From contig JAPLOD010000576.1 of assembly GCA_026692735.1 (NCBI GenBank), positions 1-35,566 on the forward strand: a stretch of DNA of 35,566 nt, given 5' to 3'. Shown here one piece after another: positions 1 through 8,900 of the stretch. The translations under genes and the position numbers were made by a program. The DNA comes from Planctomycetota bacterium. GTDB lineage: Bacteria > Planctomycetota > SZUA-567 > H5-PLA8. Position 1 is the stretch's first letter, and the number at the start of each line of letters is the position of its first letter. The notes under the pieces were generated by a model, which did not search any database, was not told the origin of the DNA, and saw nothing but the letters and a program-made list of their open reading frames with translations.

Positions 1-1
1 C

Positions 2-178
2 GGCCACCACGTTCAGTTCAACGTGGTCCGCGCCGGGACGCTGCGGCAGGCCCAGGCGAATCCGGAGGCACACCGGGGCTTGATCGTGCGCGTCGCGGGG
101 TACAGCGATTATTTCTGCGACATCGGCCGCGAGCTGCAGGACGAGATCATCGCGCGCACGGAACACGCGGCGCTGTGA
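2..178 (+). CDS. Glycyl radical enzyme, C-terminal end (partial, 5' end outside window)
   Basis: The frame is open from the window edge and gives the last 58 residues of a pyruvate formate-lyase/dehydratase-type glycyl radical enzyme. The diagnostic glycyl-radical loop is present as [10 protein letters not shown] (about residues 29-38 of the fragment), with the radical-bearing Gly followed by YS..F. It is followed by the family's closing helix, [14 protein letters not shown]. In this family an activating radical-SAM enzyme places a radical on that glycine, and the radical is passed to an active-site cysteine that starts substrate cleavage or dehydration. The enzyme is oxygen-sensitive and cytoplasmic. 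The substrate (pyruvate, choline, glycerol, propanediol, hydroxyproline and others) cannot be told from this end. No activase lies downstream; the next gene is on the other strand. Identification as a glycyl radical enzyme is close to certain; subtype unknown. Confidence 0.95.
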   Translation, partial: GHHVQFNVVRAGTLRQAQANPEAHRGLIVRVAGYSDYFCDIGRELQDEIIARTEHAAL

Positions 179-212
179 TACCGCCGGCGCCCGCGGAAGC
201 CTGCGCGCGCCG

Positions 213-644
213 TCACACCGCGGCGCTCATGGACTTGCTCCCTACCAGCGCAAGGATGATGACGACCGCGATCACGGCAATCACGAACGCGATGACCAAC
301 TGCGCCAGCCAGATGAGCAGGCCTTTCCCGAACGTGGTGGGGATCATGCTGCTGTACACGGCGGCCGAGACGAGCGCACCGAGCACAACCGAGACGCCCT
401 TGGTGCCGGGAGCGCCGCCCGCGGCCATGGAGACGCCCGCAAGCAGGGCCACCACGAAGCTGACGGCAACGTTGGCGAGCCACGACATGAAGACGATCAC
501 CATCGCCCTGCCGAACGTGGGCTGCGGCGCGGCAACAAGTCCGCACGCCAGCCGCAGGATCACGGCCCCGATAAAGAGGCCGACCAGAACGCCAACGGCG
601 ATGACGGCCAGTATCAGCCCCAACGCCGCACCCGCACCGGCCAT
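213..644 (-). CDS. Small four-helix integral membrane protein of unknown function
   Basis: A 143-residue, strongly hydrophobic protein. Four membrane segments are visible at about residues 4-33, 45-70, 80-98 and 105-134, joined by short loops rich in Gly, Ala, Thr and Lys. There is no long soluble domain and no motif I recognise. The ATG at 644 is preceded at good spacing by AGGAG (complement of 653-657), which fixes the start. The gene is convergent with the glycyl radical enzyme, 34 bases apart, and diverges from the radical-SAM gene across about 158 bases that hold nothing I can identify. The hydrophobic pattern in this frame, and its absence in the overlapping frames, supports it as real. 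Function unknown. Confidence 0.7.
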   Translation of the reverse strand: MAGAGAALGLILAVIAVGVLVGLFIGAVILRLACGLVAAPQPTFGRAMVIVFMSWLANVAVSFVVALLAGVSMAAGGAPGTKGVSVVLGALVSAAVYSSMIPTTFGKGLLIWLAQLVIAFVIAVIAVVIILALVGSKSMSAAV

Positions 645-802
645 ATGCTGCTCTCCTTTGCAGACCGCGCGCCACGTCTCGCTAAGTTCGTGCCTATTGT
701 CATTTCGCAGACCGCCTTTTGCAAGAAGCTGTTGCGCTTTGGTGTCCGGGGCGCTGTAATCGGCGTGGAGGTTCGCGCAGTACCACTCGAGAGGCCTGAA
801 GC

Positions 803-2674
803 GTGTCCGTCAATGATCCCGCTCTACTGCGTGGCTGTGCCTTGCGCCGTTACGTTGAGGCTCACATCCTGCCCTATGTCGAGACCCCCGCGCAGTACAC
901 CGGCGGCGAGCAGAATCAGATCGTCAAAGACCACGCGGCGGCCAGGATCAGAGTCGTCCTGGGCATGCCGGACACGTACGCCGTGGGCATGTCCTCGCTG
1001 GGCATCCGCATCCTCTACCACGTCTGGAACTCGCGCCCCGACACGCTGTGCGAGCGCGTCTTTGCGCCCTGGCCTGACATGGAAGCGCGCATGCGCGAAC
1101 ACCGCGCGCCGCTCTATTCGCTCGAGACCTTCACCCCCGTGCGGGACTTCGACGTCTTCGCGCTCTCCGTGGGCTACGAGGGCGGCTTCACCAACATCCT
1201 GACCATGCTCGACCTGGCCGGCATGCCGCTGCGCGCCGCGGAGCGGACGGCGCGCGACCCGCTCGTCATCATGGGCGGCCATGCCGCGTTCGCGCCGGAA
1301 CCGATGGCCGATTTCATTGACGCCTTCTGCCTCGGCGACGGCGAGGAGCTCGCAGTCGAGATCACAGACAAGATCGCGGACCTCAAAGCCCAGGGCCTCG
1401 ACCGTGAGACCGTTCTGTATCGCCTCGCGCGCGAAGTGCCCGGCGTTTACGTGCCGCGCTTCTACCGCTTCGAGTATGCGCCGGACAACACTGCCACGGC
1501 GGTGGCGCCGCTGCGGGAAGGGCTGCCTCTCCCCGTGCGGCGGCGCGCCGTCGCCGATCTCGAAACGGCGCCGTTTCCGACGGCGCCCATTGTGCCCTGG
1601 GTGGAGATCGTCCACGAACGCTTCTCGATCGAGATCATGCGCGGCTGTGTGAACGGCTGCCGTTTCTGCCAAGCGGGCATGATCACACGGCCGCGCCGGC
1701 AGCGGACGGTGGAGACGGTCATGCGGCTGGCCAAGGAAGGCGCCGCCAACACGGGCTACGACGAACTCGGCCTGCTGTCGCTGTCGTCCAGCGACTACGC
1801 CGGCATCGCCGACCTGGCCCGGCGGCTCAACGACCATTTTGAAGCGCAGGGGGTGAGCGTCTCGCTGCCAAGCCTGCGCATCGGCACAGCGCTGGCCGCG
1901 CTGCCGAAGGAGATGAGCCGCGTCCGGAAAGGCGGCCTGACCATCGCGCCCGAGGCCGCCAGCGAGCGTTTGCGCCGCATCATCAACAAGCCCGTGCGCG
2001 ATGACGACCTGCTCGAAGGCTGCCGCCAGGCCTATCTGCACGGCTACGACCACGTAAAGCTCTACTTCATGCTCGGCCTGCCCGGCGAAACGGACGACGA
2101 CTTGCGCGCCATCGGCCGCCTGAGCGGACGGATCGCTCTGGAGCGCACCAAGGCGAATAAAGGCCCCGCGAAAGTGGCGGTCAGCGTGGCCAACTTCGTG
2201 CCCAAAGCGCATACGCCCTTCGAGCGCGTGGCCATGCTCTCGCGCGAGGAATGGAAACGCCGCCAGAACATCGTCCGCGACAGCGCGCGCGCCAGAAGCG
2301 TGCAGATGAAGTTCCACCATCGCGACACGAGTTACCTCGAAGGCATCCTCGCGCGCGGCGACAGGCGCCTGGGCCGGGTCATTGAGGAAGCCTGGCGCAG
2401 CAGCGCGCGCTTCGACGGCTGGGAAGAACACCTCAAGCTCGACATGTGGCTGGAGGCCTTCAAGCGCTGCGGTCTCGATCCCGACTGGTACGCCCTGCGC
2501 GAACGCAGCCAGACTGAGGTCCTCCCCTGGGCGGCCGTCAGCAGCGGCGTCAGCGAGGCGTTTCTGAAACGCGAGTACGAGCGCAGCCTGCAGGGCCTTG
2601 TCACGCCTTCGTGCGCCGATCCGGACAAGGATCCTTGTTCCGGGTGCGGGGCGTGCAGGCGGACACCGGCGTAA
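803..2674 (+). CDS. B12-binding/radical SAM protein, TIGR03960-type
   Basis: A 623-residue radical SAM protein. The N-terminal part (about 45-190) resembles a cobalamin-binding Rossmann-like domain, with GMPDTYAVGMSSLG and a central IMGGHAAFAPEP. The radical SAM barrel begins at about 275 with RGCVNGCRFC, giving a CX3CX2C iron-sulfur ligand set (about C282, C286, C289). The C-terminus has a cysteine cluster (CADPDKDPCSGCGAC, about 604-618), probably another metal site. This matches the uncharacterised TIGR03960 family in length and layout. In many genomes that family is paired with a DUF2344 protein; no such partner is here. Start: the GTG at 803 follows a GAGAGG-like site. Its substrate is unknown. 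A Uma2 gene with its own promoter follows, so this looks monocistronic. Confidence 0.9.
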   Translation: MSVNDPALLRGCALRRYVEAHILPYVETPAQYTGGEQNQIVKDHAAARIRVVLGMPDTYAVGMSSLGIRILYHVWNSRPDTLCERVFAPWPDMEARMREHRAPLYSLETFTPVRDFDVFALSVGYEGGFTNILTMLDLAGMPLRAAERTARDPLVIMGGHAAFAPEPMADFIDAFCLGDGEELAVEITDKIADLKAQGLDRETVLYRLAREVPGVYVPRFYRFEYAPDNTATAVAPLREGLPLPVRRRAVADLETAPFPTAPIVPWVEIVHERFSIEIMRGCVNGCRFCQAGMITRPRRQRTVETVMRLAKEGAANTGYDELGLLSLSSSDYAGIADLARRLNDHFEAQGVSVSLPSLRIGTALAALPKEMSRVRKGGLTIAPEAASERLRRIINKPVRDDDLLEGCRQAYLHGYDHVKLYFMLGLPGETDDDLRAIGRLSGRIALERTKANKGPAKVAVSVANFVPKAHTPFERVAMLSREEWKRRQNIVRDSARARSVQMKFHHRDTSYLEGILARGDRRLGRVIEEAWRSSARFDGWEEHLKLDMWLEAFKRCGLDPDWYALRERSQTEVLPWAAVSSGVSEAFLKREYERSLQGLVTPSCADPDKDPCSGCGACRRTPA

Positions 2675-2685
2675 GATGACCAGGG

Positions 2686-2713
2686 TTTACACACCCACGC
2701 GGCGTGGTATACT
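2686..2713 (+). promoter_or_regulatory. Sigma70-like promoter for the Uma2 gene
   Basis: A -35 box TTTACA (2686-2691, one mismatch to consensus) lies 16 bases before a -10 box TATACT (2708-2713). The -10 box is preceded by TG at the extended position (TGG). It sits between the radical-SAM stop and the Uma2 ribosome site and would give a leader of roughly 15 bases. Based on sequence match only. Confidence 0.55.
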
Positions 2714-2733
2714 TGGTGTCGAGGTGATTGCGC

Positions 2734-3300
2734 ATGGCGCCAAAGACGCTTGTCGGTTGCGAGGAATTCGAGCGCATGTGCCTGGCTCAAGAGCTGGGGC
2801 ATTGCGAACTGGTTGATGGGGAGGTGATCCACTTGGTGCCAGGCGGGCCGGAGCACAGCTTCGTCAGCAATAACGTTGGGCGGATCATCGGCAATTATGT
2901 GAGCCGTCACAGACTTGGCCGCGTGTTCGGCAATGAAGCGGGCATCCACACCCGATTCGAGCCGCCCTGCACTCGCGGCATGGACGTCGCCTATTTCTCC
3001 TACCGGCGCCTGCCGCGCGGCAGACTCCCCAAAGGCTTCTTCAGGCGGCCCCCTGAACTGGTCGTGGAAGTCCTCGGCGAAGACTCCACGTGGGCCAGCG
3101 TGGAGCGGAAGGTCCGCGAATACCACGAGATGGGCGTGGATATGGTCTGGATCGCGGACCCCGATACCAGAACAGTCAAGCAATGCCCTCGAGGCGCGGA
3201 GCCGGCAGTCATCCCCGCCACCGGCGAACTCGGCGGCGGGGACATTCTGCCGGGCTTCACCGTGACCGTGGCCCAGTTCTTCGACGAGGACGCTCAGTGA
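2734..3300 (+). CDS. Uma2 family putative restriction-endonuclease-fold protein
   Basis: A 188-residue member of the Uma2 family (PD-(D/E)XK nuclease fold), which is expanded in cyanobacteria and planctomycetes; its biological role is unsettled. The family signature is clear: GMDVAYF (about 80) supplies the acidic PD-like position, PPELVVEVLGED (about 108) the ExV strand, then a KVREYHEMGVDMVWIADP block typical of the C-terminal half, and a final 'GGGDILPGFTVTV' strand. Start: the ATG at 2734 has GAGGTGA (2721-2727) six bases upstream, better than the in-frame TTG at 2728. It is preceded by its own promoter-like sequence and converges on the DUF1097-like gene across 58 bases. No partner methylase or toxin/antitoxin gene is adjacent. 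Confidence 0.9.
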   Translation: MAPKTLVGCEEFERMCLAQELGHCELVDGEVIHLVPGGPEHSFVSNNVGRIIGNYVSRHRLGRVFGNEAGIHTRFEPPCTRGMDVAYFSYRRLPRGRLPKGFFRRPPELVVEVLGEDSTWASVERKVREYHEMGVDMVWIADPDTRTVKQCPRGAEPAVIPATGELGGGDILPGFTVTVAQFFDEDAQ

Positions 3301-3358
3301 TTACCGCGGCCGGCAAGTTCACGGCTCGGCTGTTGAGCACGCCGGGCAAGTGTACCGC

Positions 3359-3949
3359 TCAGCCGTTGGCCGCGGTTTCCGGGGCCGCGACGGCTGCTTT
3401 CACCGCGAACTTCGCTTCATACGACTTGCGGAATATGACGGTGCAATAGCCGTAGACCAACCCGAGGGCGCACGCGATCAACTCCGGCACCCCGAGCTCG
3501 ACGTACCAGGCGTACACCGACACGTCGTCCGGCTTCTTGCCGAAGGTCGCGAGCGCAAAGAAGACGCCCGCGCCCAGGAACCAGGACGGCACGAAGTTGA
3601 ACCCCGGAACCTTCTCGGCGGAGATAACCCCGACGACGACGACGAACACGGCCAGGTACAGCCCCCACTTCGTGTCGCCGCAGTCCAGCCCGCTCAACAT
3701 GCCGGCAAGCTCGAAGATGGCGACCGAGGCGACGATGCCCCCGAGATAGCCGGCCAGAGTCTTGAACCCCATCTTGACCGTGCAGCCTGCCAGGAAGTAC
3801 ATCGCCCAAGCCTGGAATGTGACCCAGCCCATCAGCCCCTTCCCGCCGACGGACTCCAGATTGCCGGGAATATACGGCGCGATCACCATCAACGTGAAAG
3901 CCTGGAAGGCAATGAAGAGTGGGATGATCAGGAATTGTCCAAAGGTCAT
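3359..3949 (-). CDS. DUF1097-like integral membrane protein
   Basis: A 196-residue multi-pass membrane protein with about six hydrophobic segments (around 5-28, 38-56, 60-86, 95-112, 118-140, 148-172). The central repeated layout, with Gly-rich helices such as GWVTFQAWAMYFLAGC and KTLAGYLGGIVASVAIF and later VPSWFLGAGVFFA, resembles the DUF1097 group (E. coli YcdZ-like), whose function is unknown. The C-terminal 25 residues are charged and then Ala-rich, and probably cytosolic. Start: the ATG at 3949 has a near-perfect AAGGAGGA (complement of 3953-3960), one of the strongest ribosome sites in the window, suggesting high expression. It is isolated, converging on the Uma2 gene and diverging from miaA. 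Being a membrane protein is near certain; the family name is moderate. Confidence 0.65.
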   Translation of the reverse strand: MTFGQFLIIPLFIAFQAFTLMVIAPYIPGNLESVGGKGLMGWVTFQAWAMYFLAGCTVKMGFKTLAGYLGGIVASVAIFELAGMLSGLDCGDTKWGLYLAVFVVVVGVISAEKVPGFNFVPSWFLGAGVFFALATFGKKPDDVSVYAWYVELGVPELIACALGLVYGYCTVIFRKSYEAKFAVKAAVAAPETAANG

Positions 3950-4149
3950 GTGTCCTCCTTATCGTGGAATCTCCGCGGGTCGGTACGGCACAATGACGGC
4001 ACAGTGGGATTGAGTACACCGCGGCCCCCGCACAATCTCCGCGAAAAGAAAACTCCCCGCGCAGGGGTGCGGCAGGATAGCGCGCCCAAGCGCCTGCCAC
4101 GCGTTTTTCCGCTGTCAATCTGCGGCTTTTGCCCTTGAATCTCGCACTC

Positions 4150-5127
4150 ATGAACGTTGTTCGCATTCTTTGCGGCCCGACGGCCTGCGGCAAGTCCGCG
4201 GTAGTCCTGTATCTGGCACAGAAGCTGGGCGCCGAAGTGCTGTCCATTGACAGCATGAAGATCTACCGCGGTCTGGACATCGGCACGGCGAAACCCGCGC
4301 CCGGTGTTCTGGCTCGCACGGCCCATCACCTCATCAGCATCCGTGAGCCATGGGAAAGCTTCTCCGTGGCGGAGTTTCTCCGCGCGGCAGAAGCCGTCAT
4401 CGCCGACTGTGCCGCGCGGCGCGTGCCGCTCATCGGCGACGGCGGCACCGCTCTGTACCTGAAGGCGCTGAGCGAGGGCCTGTTCGCCGGCCCCGGCCGC
4501 GACATGAAGCTGCGCGCCGCTCTGGAGGCCGAGGCGGCGGAGAGCGGCGTGCCGAAGCTGCATGAGCGGCTCGCGAAGATTGACCCTGATGCCGCGAGGA
4601 AAATCCTCCCCAGCGACCTGCGCCGCACGGTGCGCGCGCTCGAAGTCCACGTGCTCACAGGCGTGCCCATCAGCCGCTGGCAGTCACAGTGGGGCATGCC
4701 GCGCAGCGATCTCGACGTGCGACTGGCCTGCCTGCGGCTGCCGCGAGCCGTGCTCTACGAGCGCATTGACCGGCGCGTTGACGCCATGCTGGCCGCCGGG
4801 TGGCTTGACGAATGCCGGCGCTTGCTGGCCCTCCCCCACCCTCTCTCGCGCGAGGCGCTGCAGGCGCTGGGCTACAGCACGCTGTTCAAGCATCTGCGGG
4901 GCGAGATGAGCTTCGAGGCGGCCAGGGAACGGATCTGCTTCGATACGCACCATTTCGCGCGCCGCCAGCTTGGCTGGTTCAGGCGCCTGCCCAAGCTCGC
5001 GTTTGTTGATGTTGCTCCAGACGAGATACCTGACAGAATCGCGGAACGAGTTCTGGCGGCGTGGGAAGGAGCACGCCAAGCCACAGAGGACACAGAGCGA
5101 CAGAGAAGGATGAACGATGAAGGATGA
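4150..5127 (+). CDS. miaA: tRNA dimethylallyltransferase
   Basis: MiaA transfers a dimethylallyl group from DMAPP to N6 of A37 in tRNAs that read UNN codons. The N-terminal P-loop is GPTACGKS (about residues 9-16), followed by the family block IDSMKIYRGLDIGTAKP (about 34-50), GDGGTALYLKAL (about 98-109), the DLRRTVRALEV motif, and the C-terminal QALGY and RICFDTHHFARRQLGWFRR blocks. The ATG at 4150 is chosen because MNVVRILCGPTA matches the usual N-terminus; in-frame TTG codons at 4129 and 4135 would only add a few residues. No clear ribosome site is visible. The last ~15 residues (from ATEDTERQ) are encoded by a dispersed CACAGAG/GATGA repeat, so this tail is probably not conserved. It overlaps hemC by 11 bases, implying coupling. 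Confidence 0.95.
   Translation: MNVVRILCGPTACGKSAVVLYLAQKLGAEVLSIDSMKIYRGLDIGTAKPAPGVLARTAHHLISIREPWESFSVAEFLRAAEAVIADCAARRVPLIGDGGTALYLKALSEGLFAGPGRDMKLRAALEAEAAESGVPKLHERLAKIDPDAARKILPSDLRRTVRALEVHVLTGVPISRWQSQWGMPRSDLDVRLACLRLPRAVLYERIDRRVDAMLAAGWLDECRRLLALPHPLSREALQALGYSTLFKHLRGEMSFEAARERICFDTHHFARRQLGWFRRLPKLAFVDVAPDEIPDRIAERVLAAWEGARQATEDTERQRRMNDEG
5081..5127 (+). repeat. CACAGAG / GATGAA phrase repeat forming the miaA tail
   Basis: Degenerate direct repeats of CACAGAGGA and CAGAGA-type words run into GATGAACGATGAAGGATGA words. Similar phrases recur at 22275, 25265, 26679 and 30141. Here they encode the C-terminal tail of MiaA, its stop codon and the hemC start. Confidence 0.6.
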
Positions 5128-5860
5128 CACCAAGCTCCGGCTCGGCACTCGCGCCAGCAATCTCGCTCTGACGCAATCGCGCCTGGTGGCCGCGCTGTTG
5201 GAGAAGGCCCATCGCGGCCTGAAGGTGGAACACGTCGAGATCACGACCACCGGCGACACCGTGCGGGACAGGCCGCTGCAGAGCTTCGGCGGGCGAGGCG
5301 TGTTCGTGAAGGAACTGGAGAACGCGTTGCTGCAAGGGCGCGTTGATGTGGCAGTGCACAGTCTGAAGGACCTGCCTACGCGCCAGCCGCGCGGACTCGT
5401 CCTGGGCGCAATCTCAGGCCGCGAGGACACGCGCGACGTCGCTGTGGCAGGCTCAGGCAGGAAGCTGGAAGACCTGCCGCCGGGCAGCGTGATCGGCACA
5501 GGCAGCCCGCGGCGGCGCGCGCAGCTCAAGGCGAAGTACCCGCATCTTGAGTTCGCGGAGATCCGCGGCAACGTCGAGACACGTCTGCGCAAGGTTCAAG
5601 AAGGACAGTACGCGGGCACAATCCTCGCGCGGGCCGGCTTGAAGCGGCTGGGGCTGCTGGTTTCGGGTATCGGGTTTCGGATTTCGAGGCGCCGCGTTCT
5701 TCACCTGCGGGCCGCGCTGGGGTTGCCGGACGGCTCTGTCATGGTGCGCGCGGAAGACTCAATGCCGGTGCCCAAGGCGCGGCAACTGGGGCGGAGGGTG
5801 GCGCGGACGATCCTGGCCAGAGGCGGCAGGGAGTTGATGGCAAGGCTCCCCCAAGCCTGA
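5117..5860 (+). CDS. hemC: Hydroxymethylbilane synthase with a large internal deletion (probably inactive)
   Basis: Porphobilinogen deaminase joins four porphobilinogens to hydroxymethylbilane in haem, sirohaem and cobalamin synthesis. Domains 1 and 2 look intact: LGTRASNLALTQS (9-21), VHSLKDLP with the catalytic Lys-Asp (about 84-85), GTGSPRRRAQL (127-137), RGNVETRLRKV (150-160) and AGLKRLG (173-179). The protein then reads LLVSGIGFRISRRRVLH and resumes at LRAALGLPDGS, which matches the C-terminal end of domain 3 (E. coli 'LRALVGAPDGS'). By comparison with E. coli HemC, about 79 residues are replaced by about 16, removing the AVGQGA loop and the GGC.VPIG segment whose cysteine carries the dipyrromethane cofactor. 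The 247-residue length against about 310 agrees. The join coincides with a TTTCGGG-type repeat. The start overlaps miaA. Identity certain; activity very doubtful. Confidence 0.9.
   Translation: MKDDTKLRLGTRASNLALTQSRLVAALLEKAHRGLKVEHVEITTTGDTVRDRPLQSFGGRGVFVKELENALLQGRVDVAVHSLKDLPTRQPRGLVLGAISGREDTRDVAVAGSGRKLEDLPPGSVIGTGSPRRRAQLKAKYPHLEFAEIRGNVETRLRKVQEGQYAGTILARAGLKRLGLLVSGIGFRISRRRVLHLRAALGLPDGSVMVRAEDSMPVPKARQLGRRVARTILARGGRELMARLPQA
5659..5688 (+). repeat. TTTCGGG phrase repeat at the hemC deletion junction
   Basis: Three imperfect copies of a GGTTTCGG / GGGTATCGG / GGATTTCG word lie exactly where HemC loses homology. The core TCGGGTTTCGG is repeated exactly in the intergenic block at 26746-26782. 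Confidence 0.7.
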
Positions 5861-5919
5861 CTCCATCACAATCCGGAACCGGAGAAAGCCATCGTTCCCT
5901 CAACAGCACGGCAACCGGC

Positions 5920-8900
5920 TCACGCTTCCAACTCGGGCGCCATGCCGCGGCGCATGGTGTTCTCGCAGACGACGCGGGGGTCGGCGAAGAGGAGCAGGTA
6001 GCCCGGCCCGCCGGCTTTGGTGCCGAGGCCGCTCATCCCCGAGCCTCCGAAGGGCTGGCGGCCCACGACAGCCCCCGTGCATCCGCGGTTCAGGTAGAGG
6101 TTGCCGACGCGGAAGCGCGCCCGCGCCTCTTCCAGATGGCTGGGCAGACGGGAGAACACGCCGCCGGTGAGGAAGAACTCGGTGCCCATCGCCACATCAA
6201 GCGCTTTGCTGAACGAATCCGCCTTCATCAGAGCCACAACCGGGCCGAACAGCTCTTCCTGCATCAAGCGGTGCCGGTCGTTCTCGACCTCGAACACCGT
6301 GGGCGGCACGAAACAGCCCTTCGGGGGCGCCTGAGCCTTGAAGAGCAGCTTCGCGCCCGGCCCCGGCGCTTCGATCACGCCGAGCAGCCGCTGCTGGGCC
6401 TTGCTGTCAATCACCGGCGGCACCTGGCAGCCAGGCTCAGCGGCCGACGCCATAGTCAGACTTCGGCACGCCTCAACCAGGCGCCGCACAAAGGCCTCGT
6501 ACGCCGACCCCACGACCAGCACGCGCGAACAGGCGGAGCATTTCTGGCCGGCGAAACCGAAGGCGCTCTTGAGCACGCCGGTGACGGCCTCGTCCAGGTC
6601 GGCGTCGTCGTCAACGATGATGGCGTTCTTGCCGCCCATCTCGCACACCACGCGCTTGACCTGCCGCTGGCCGGGCTTGACCCTGGCGGCGCGCTCCAGG
6701 ATTCCAAGGCCGACGTCCTTCCCGCCGGTGAACGCGATCTGGGCCACCAGCGGGTGCTCCACCAGCCGCGTGCCGATCTTCTCGCCGGAGCCCGGCACGA
6801 ACTGCACGACCTGCGGCGGGATCCCGGCCCGGATCATGCGCTGGTACAGGCCGTACGCGACAGTGCTGGAGAGACCCGACGGCTTCAGGATGACCGTGTT
6901 GCCGGCGACCAGCGCGGCCGTGCTCATGCCGGTCAGGATCGCGAGCGGGAAGTTCCACGGCGAGATGATCACTGCGGGCCCGCGCCCTTCATACAGCAGC
7001 GTGTTGTCCTCGCCGGCGAGACAAAGGCACTTGCGCGCACTAAGCTCGAGCAGCGCCTGGCGCGCGTAGTAGTGGCAGAAGTCTATGGCTTCAGCCACAT
7101 CGGCGTCGGCTTCGCGCCACGGCTTGCCGACTTCCCACACTTGCATGGCCGCCAGCTCATAGCGATCCCGTTCCAGCTCATCGGCCAGGCGATCCAGGAG
7201 CACAGCACGCTCGCGTAAAGGCCGGTCGCGCCAGGCGGGCCAGCCCGCCCACGCGGCTTCCGCCGCACGCTCGGCCTCCTCGGGCGTCGCCATCGCCACG
7301 CGCGCGACGAGCGTCTCACCGTCGTTGGGGCAGAGGCGCTCCTGCGTTGTGCCGCCGCTGCGGTCCTTACCGTCAATGACCACAGGCACGGACACCGGCA
7401 AGGCGGCGCGCACGTTGGCGACAGCACCGGCGAACGCGGCCTGCACCGCGGCAACGTTGAAGTCCGTCAGCGGGCAGCAGTCGTAGGGCGAGGATGGGTC
7501 GCCGCTGACCATGCGCTTGGCGCCCGTCCGCAACGGGGCTGGGGTGTCCCGCCCACCGGCGGGTTCCGGCGCCTTGAGCAGCGCGCGGATGTCCACGTTG
7601 TCGTGGTGGCTAAGGCGCAGGAAGCCGCTGTTCGAGGTGTTCTCCAGCAGGCGGCGCACCAGGTACGCGACGCCCGGCAACAGCTCGCCGACCGGGCAGT
7701 AGACGCGCACCCGCTGGCCCAGCGAGCAAAACGCTTTGCGTTCGGGTTCAGCCATGCCGTTGAGCATCTGCAGTTCGAGCGCCCCCGGCGGCAGCTTCAG
7801 CTTGCGCGCGAGAACGAGCGCGTACGCCAGCGACCGGAGATTGTGGCTGGCGACGGCGGTGCGGACGTGCTCAACATTCTCCAGGAGCAGCGCGGTCAGG
7901 GCTTCGTAGTTGGCGTCGGTCGCGGCCTTGTCGGTGAACACCGGGCACGGATAGCCGAGCTGCTGCGCCTGCGCGACTTCATACTCCCAGTACGCCCCTT
8001 TGACGAGGCGAACGGTGAGCGGCGCGCCGCGCCGTCTGGCCAGGCTGATGACGCGCTCAATGTCCTGGCGGCTGTCCTTCAGGTAGGCCTGCACCGCCGC
8101 GCCGAAGTGCGGCCAGTCGCGCAGGGCAGGATCGAGCGCGAGCGATTCGAAGAGGTCGAAGGTTATCCTGTGGAGCGCCCTGTGTTCGAGATCGAGGTTC
8201 ACGAAGACGCCCTTTTCCCGGGCGCGCTGCAGCAGAGGCAGGATCCTGCGGCGCAGGCGTTCGACGCTGCCGGCGGGGTCCACGGCATCCAGGAACGGGC
8301 ACAGCGCGGAGATCTTGAGCGACACGTTGGCGCGCGGCAGCGGCGCGGTGTGGTCGCGGTCAAGCAGCTCGTTGGGGGGCCAGCCTTTGACCTCGTCGCT
8401 CAGACGGTCAATCAGGTCCTCGTAGCGCTTCTCGTAGACCGCGGCTTCCACGTCGCTGACCGTGGTTTCGCCCAGCAGGTCCACCGTGAACGCGAGTCCT
8501 TCCTTGCGGAACCTGCGCAACAGCGGAATGGCCTCGCCGGCGTCCGTGCCGATGATGAAGCGCTCCGCCATCCCCGCGACATTGCCGCGGATTGCCCGCG
8601 CCGCGAGGCCCGCGGTAATCCCGGCTGACGCCATCTTGACGGCGGCTCCCAGCACCGCAGGCAGCTCACGTCCTTCGCGCAGGAGGAAGCCGCGCACATG
8701 TTCGGCAACCTGGTCGGAAGAACTCAGCGACGGCAGGACATCCACCAGCCGGAACATATCCGTCTTGAACGAGACGTCGCGCATGGCCCATTCGAGCACC
8801 AGGCCCTGCCAGTAGTCTTTGTTGAAGAGACCGGGTACCTCACCGGAGATGCGCTTCCAGAGATCGAGGCCGAAGGACTGAATCTCGGTTTCAAGCTCCT

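Noticed and set aside
824-2431. 535-codon open frame antisense to the radical-SAM gene
   Set aside because: His/Ala/Arg-rich text typical of the complement of a GC-rich gene; the plus strand encodes a clear radical SAM protein.
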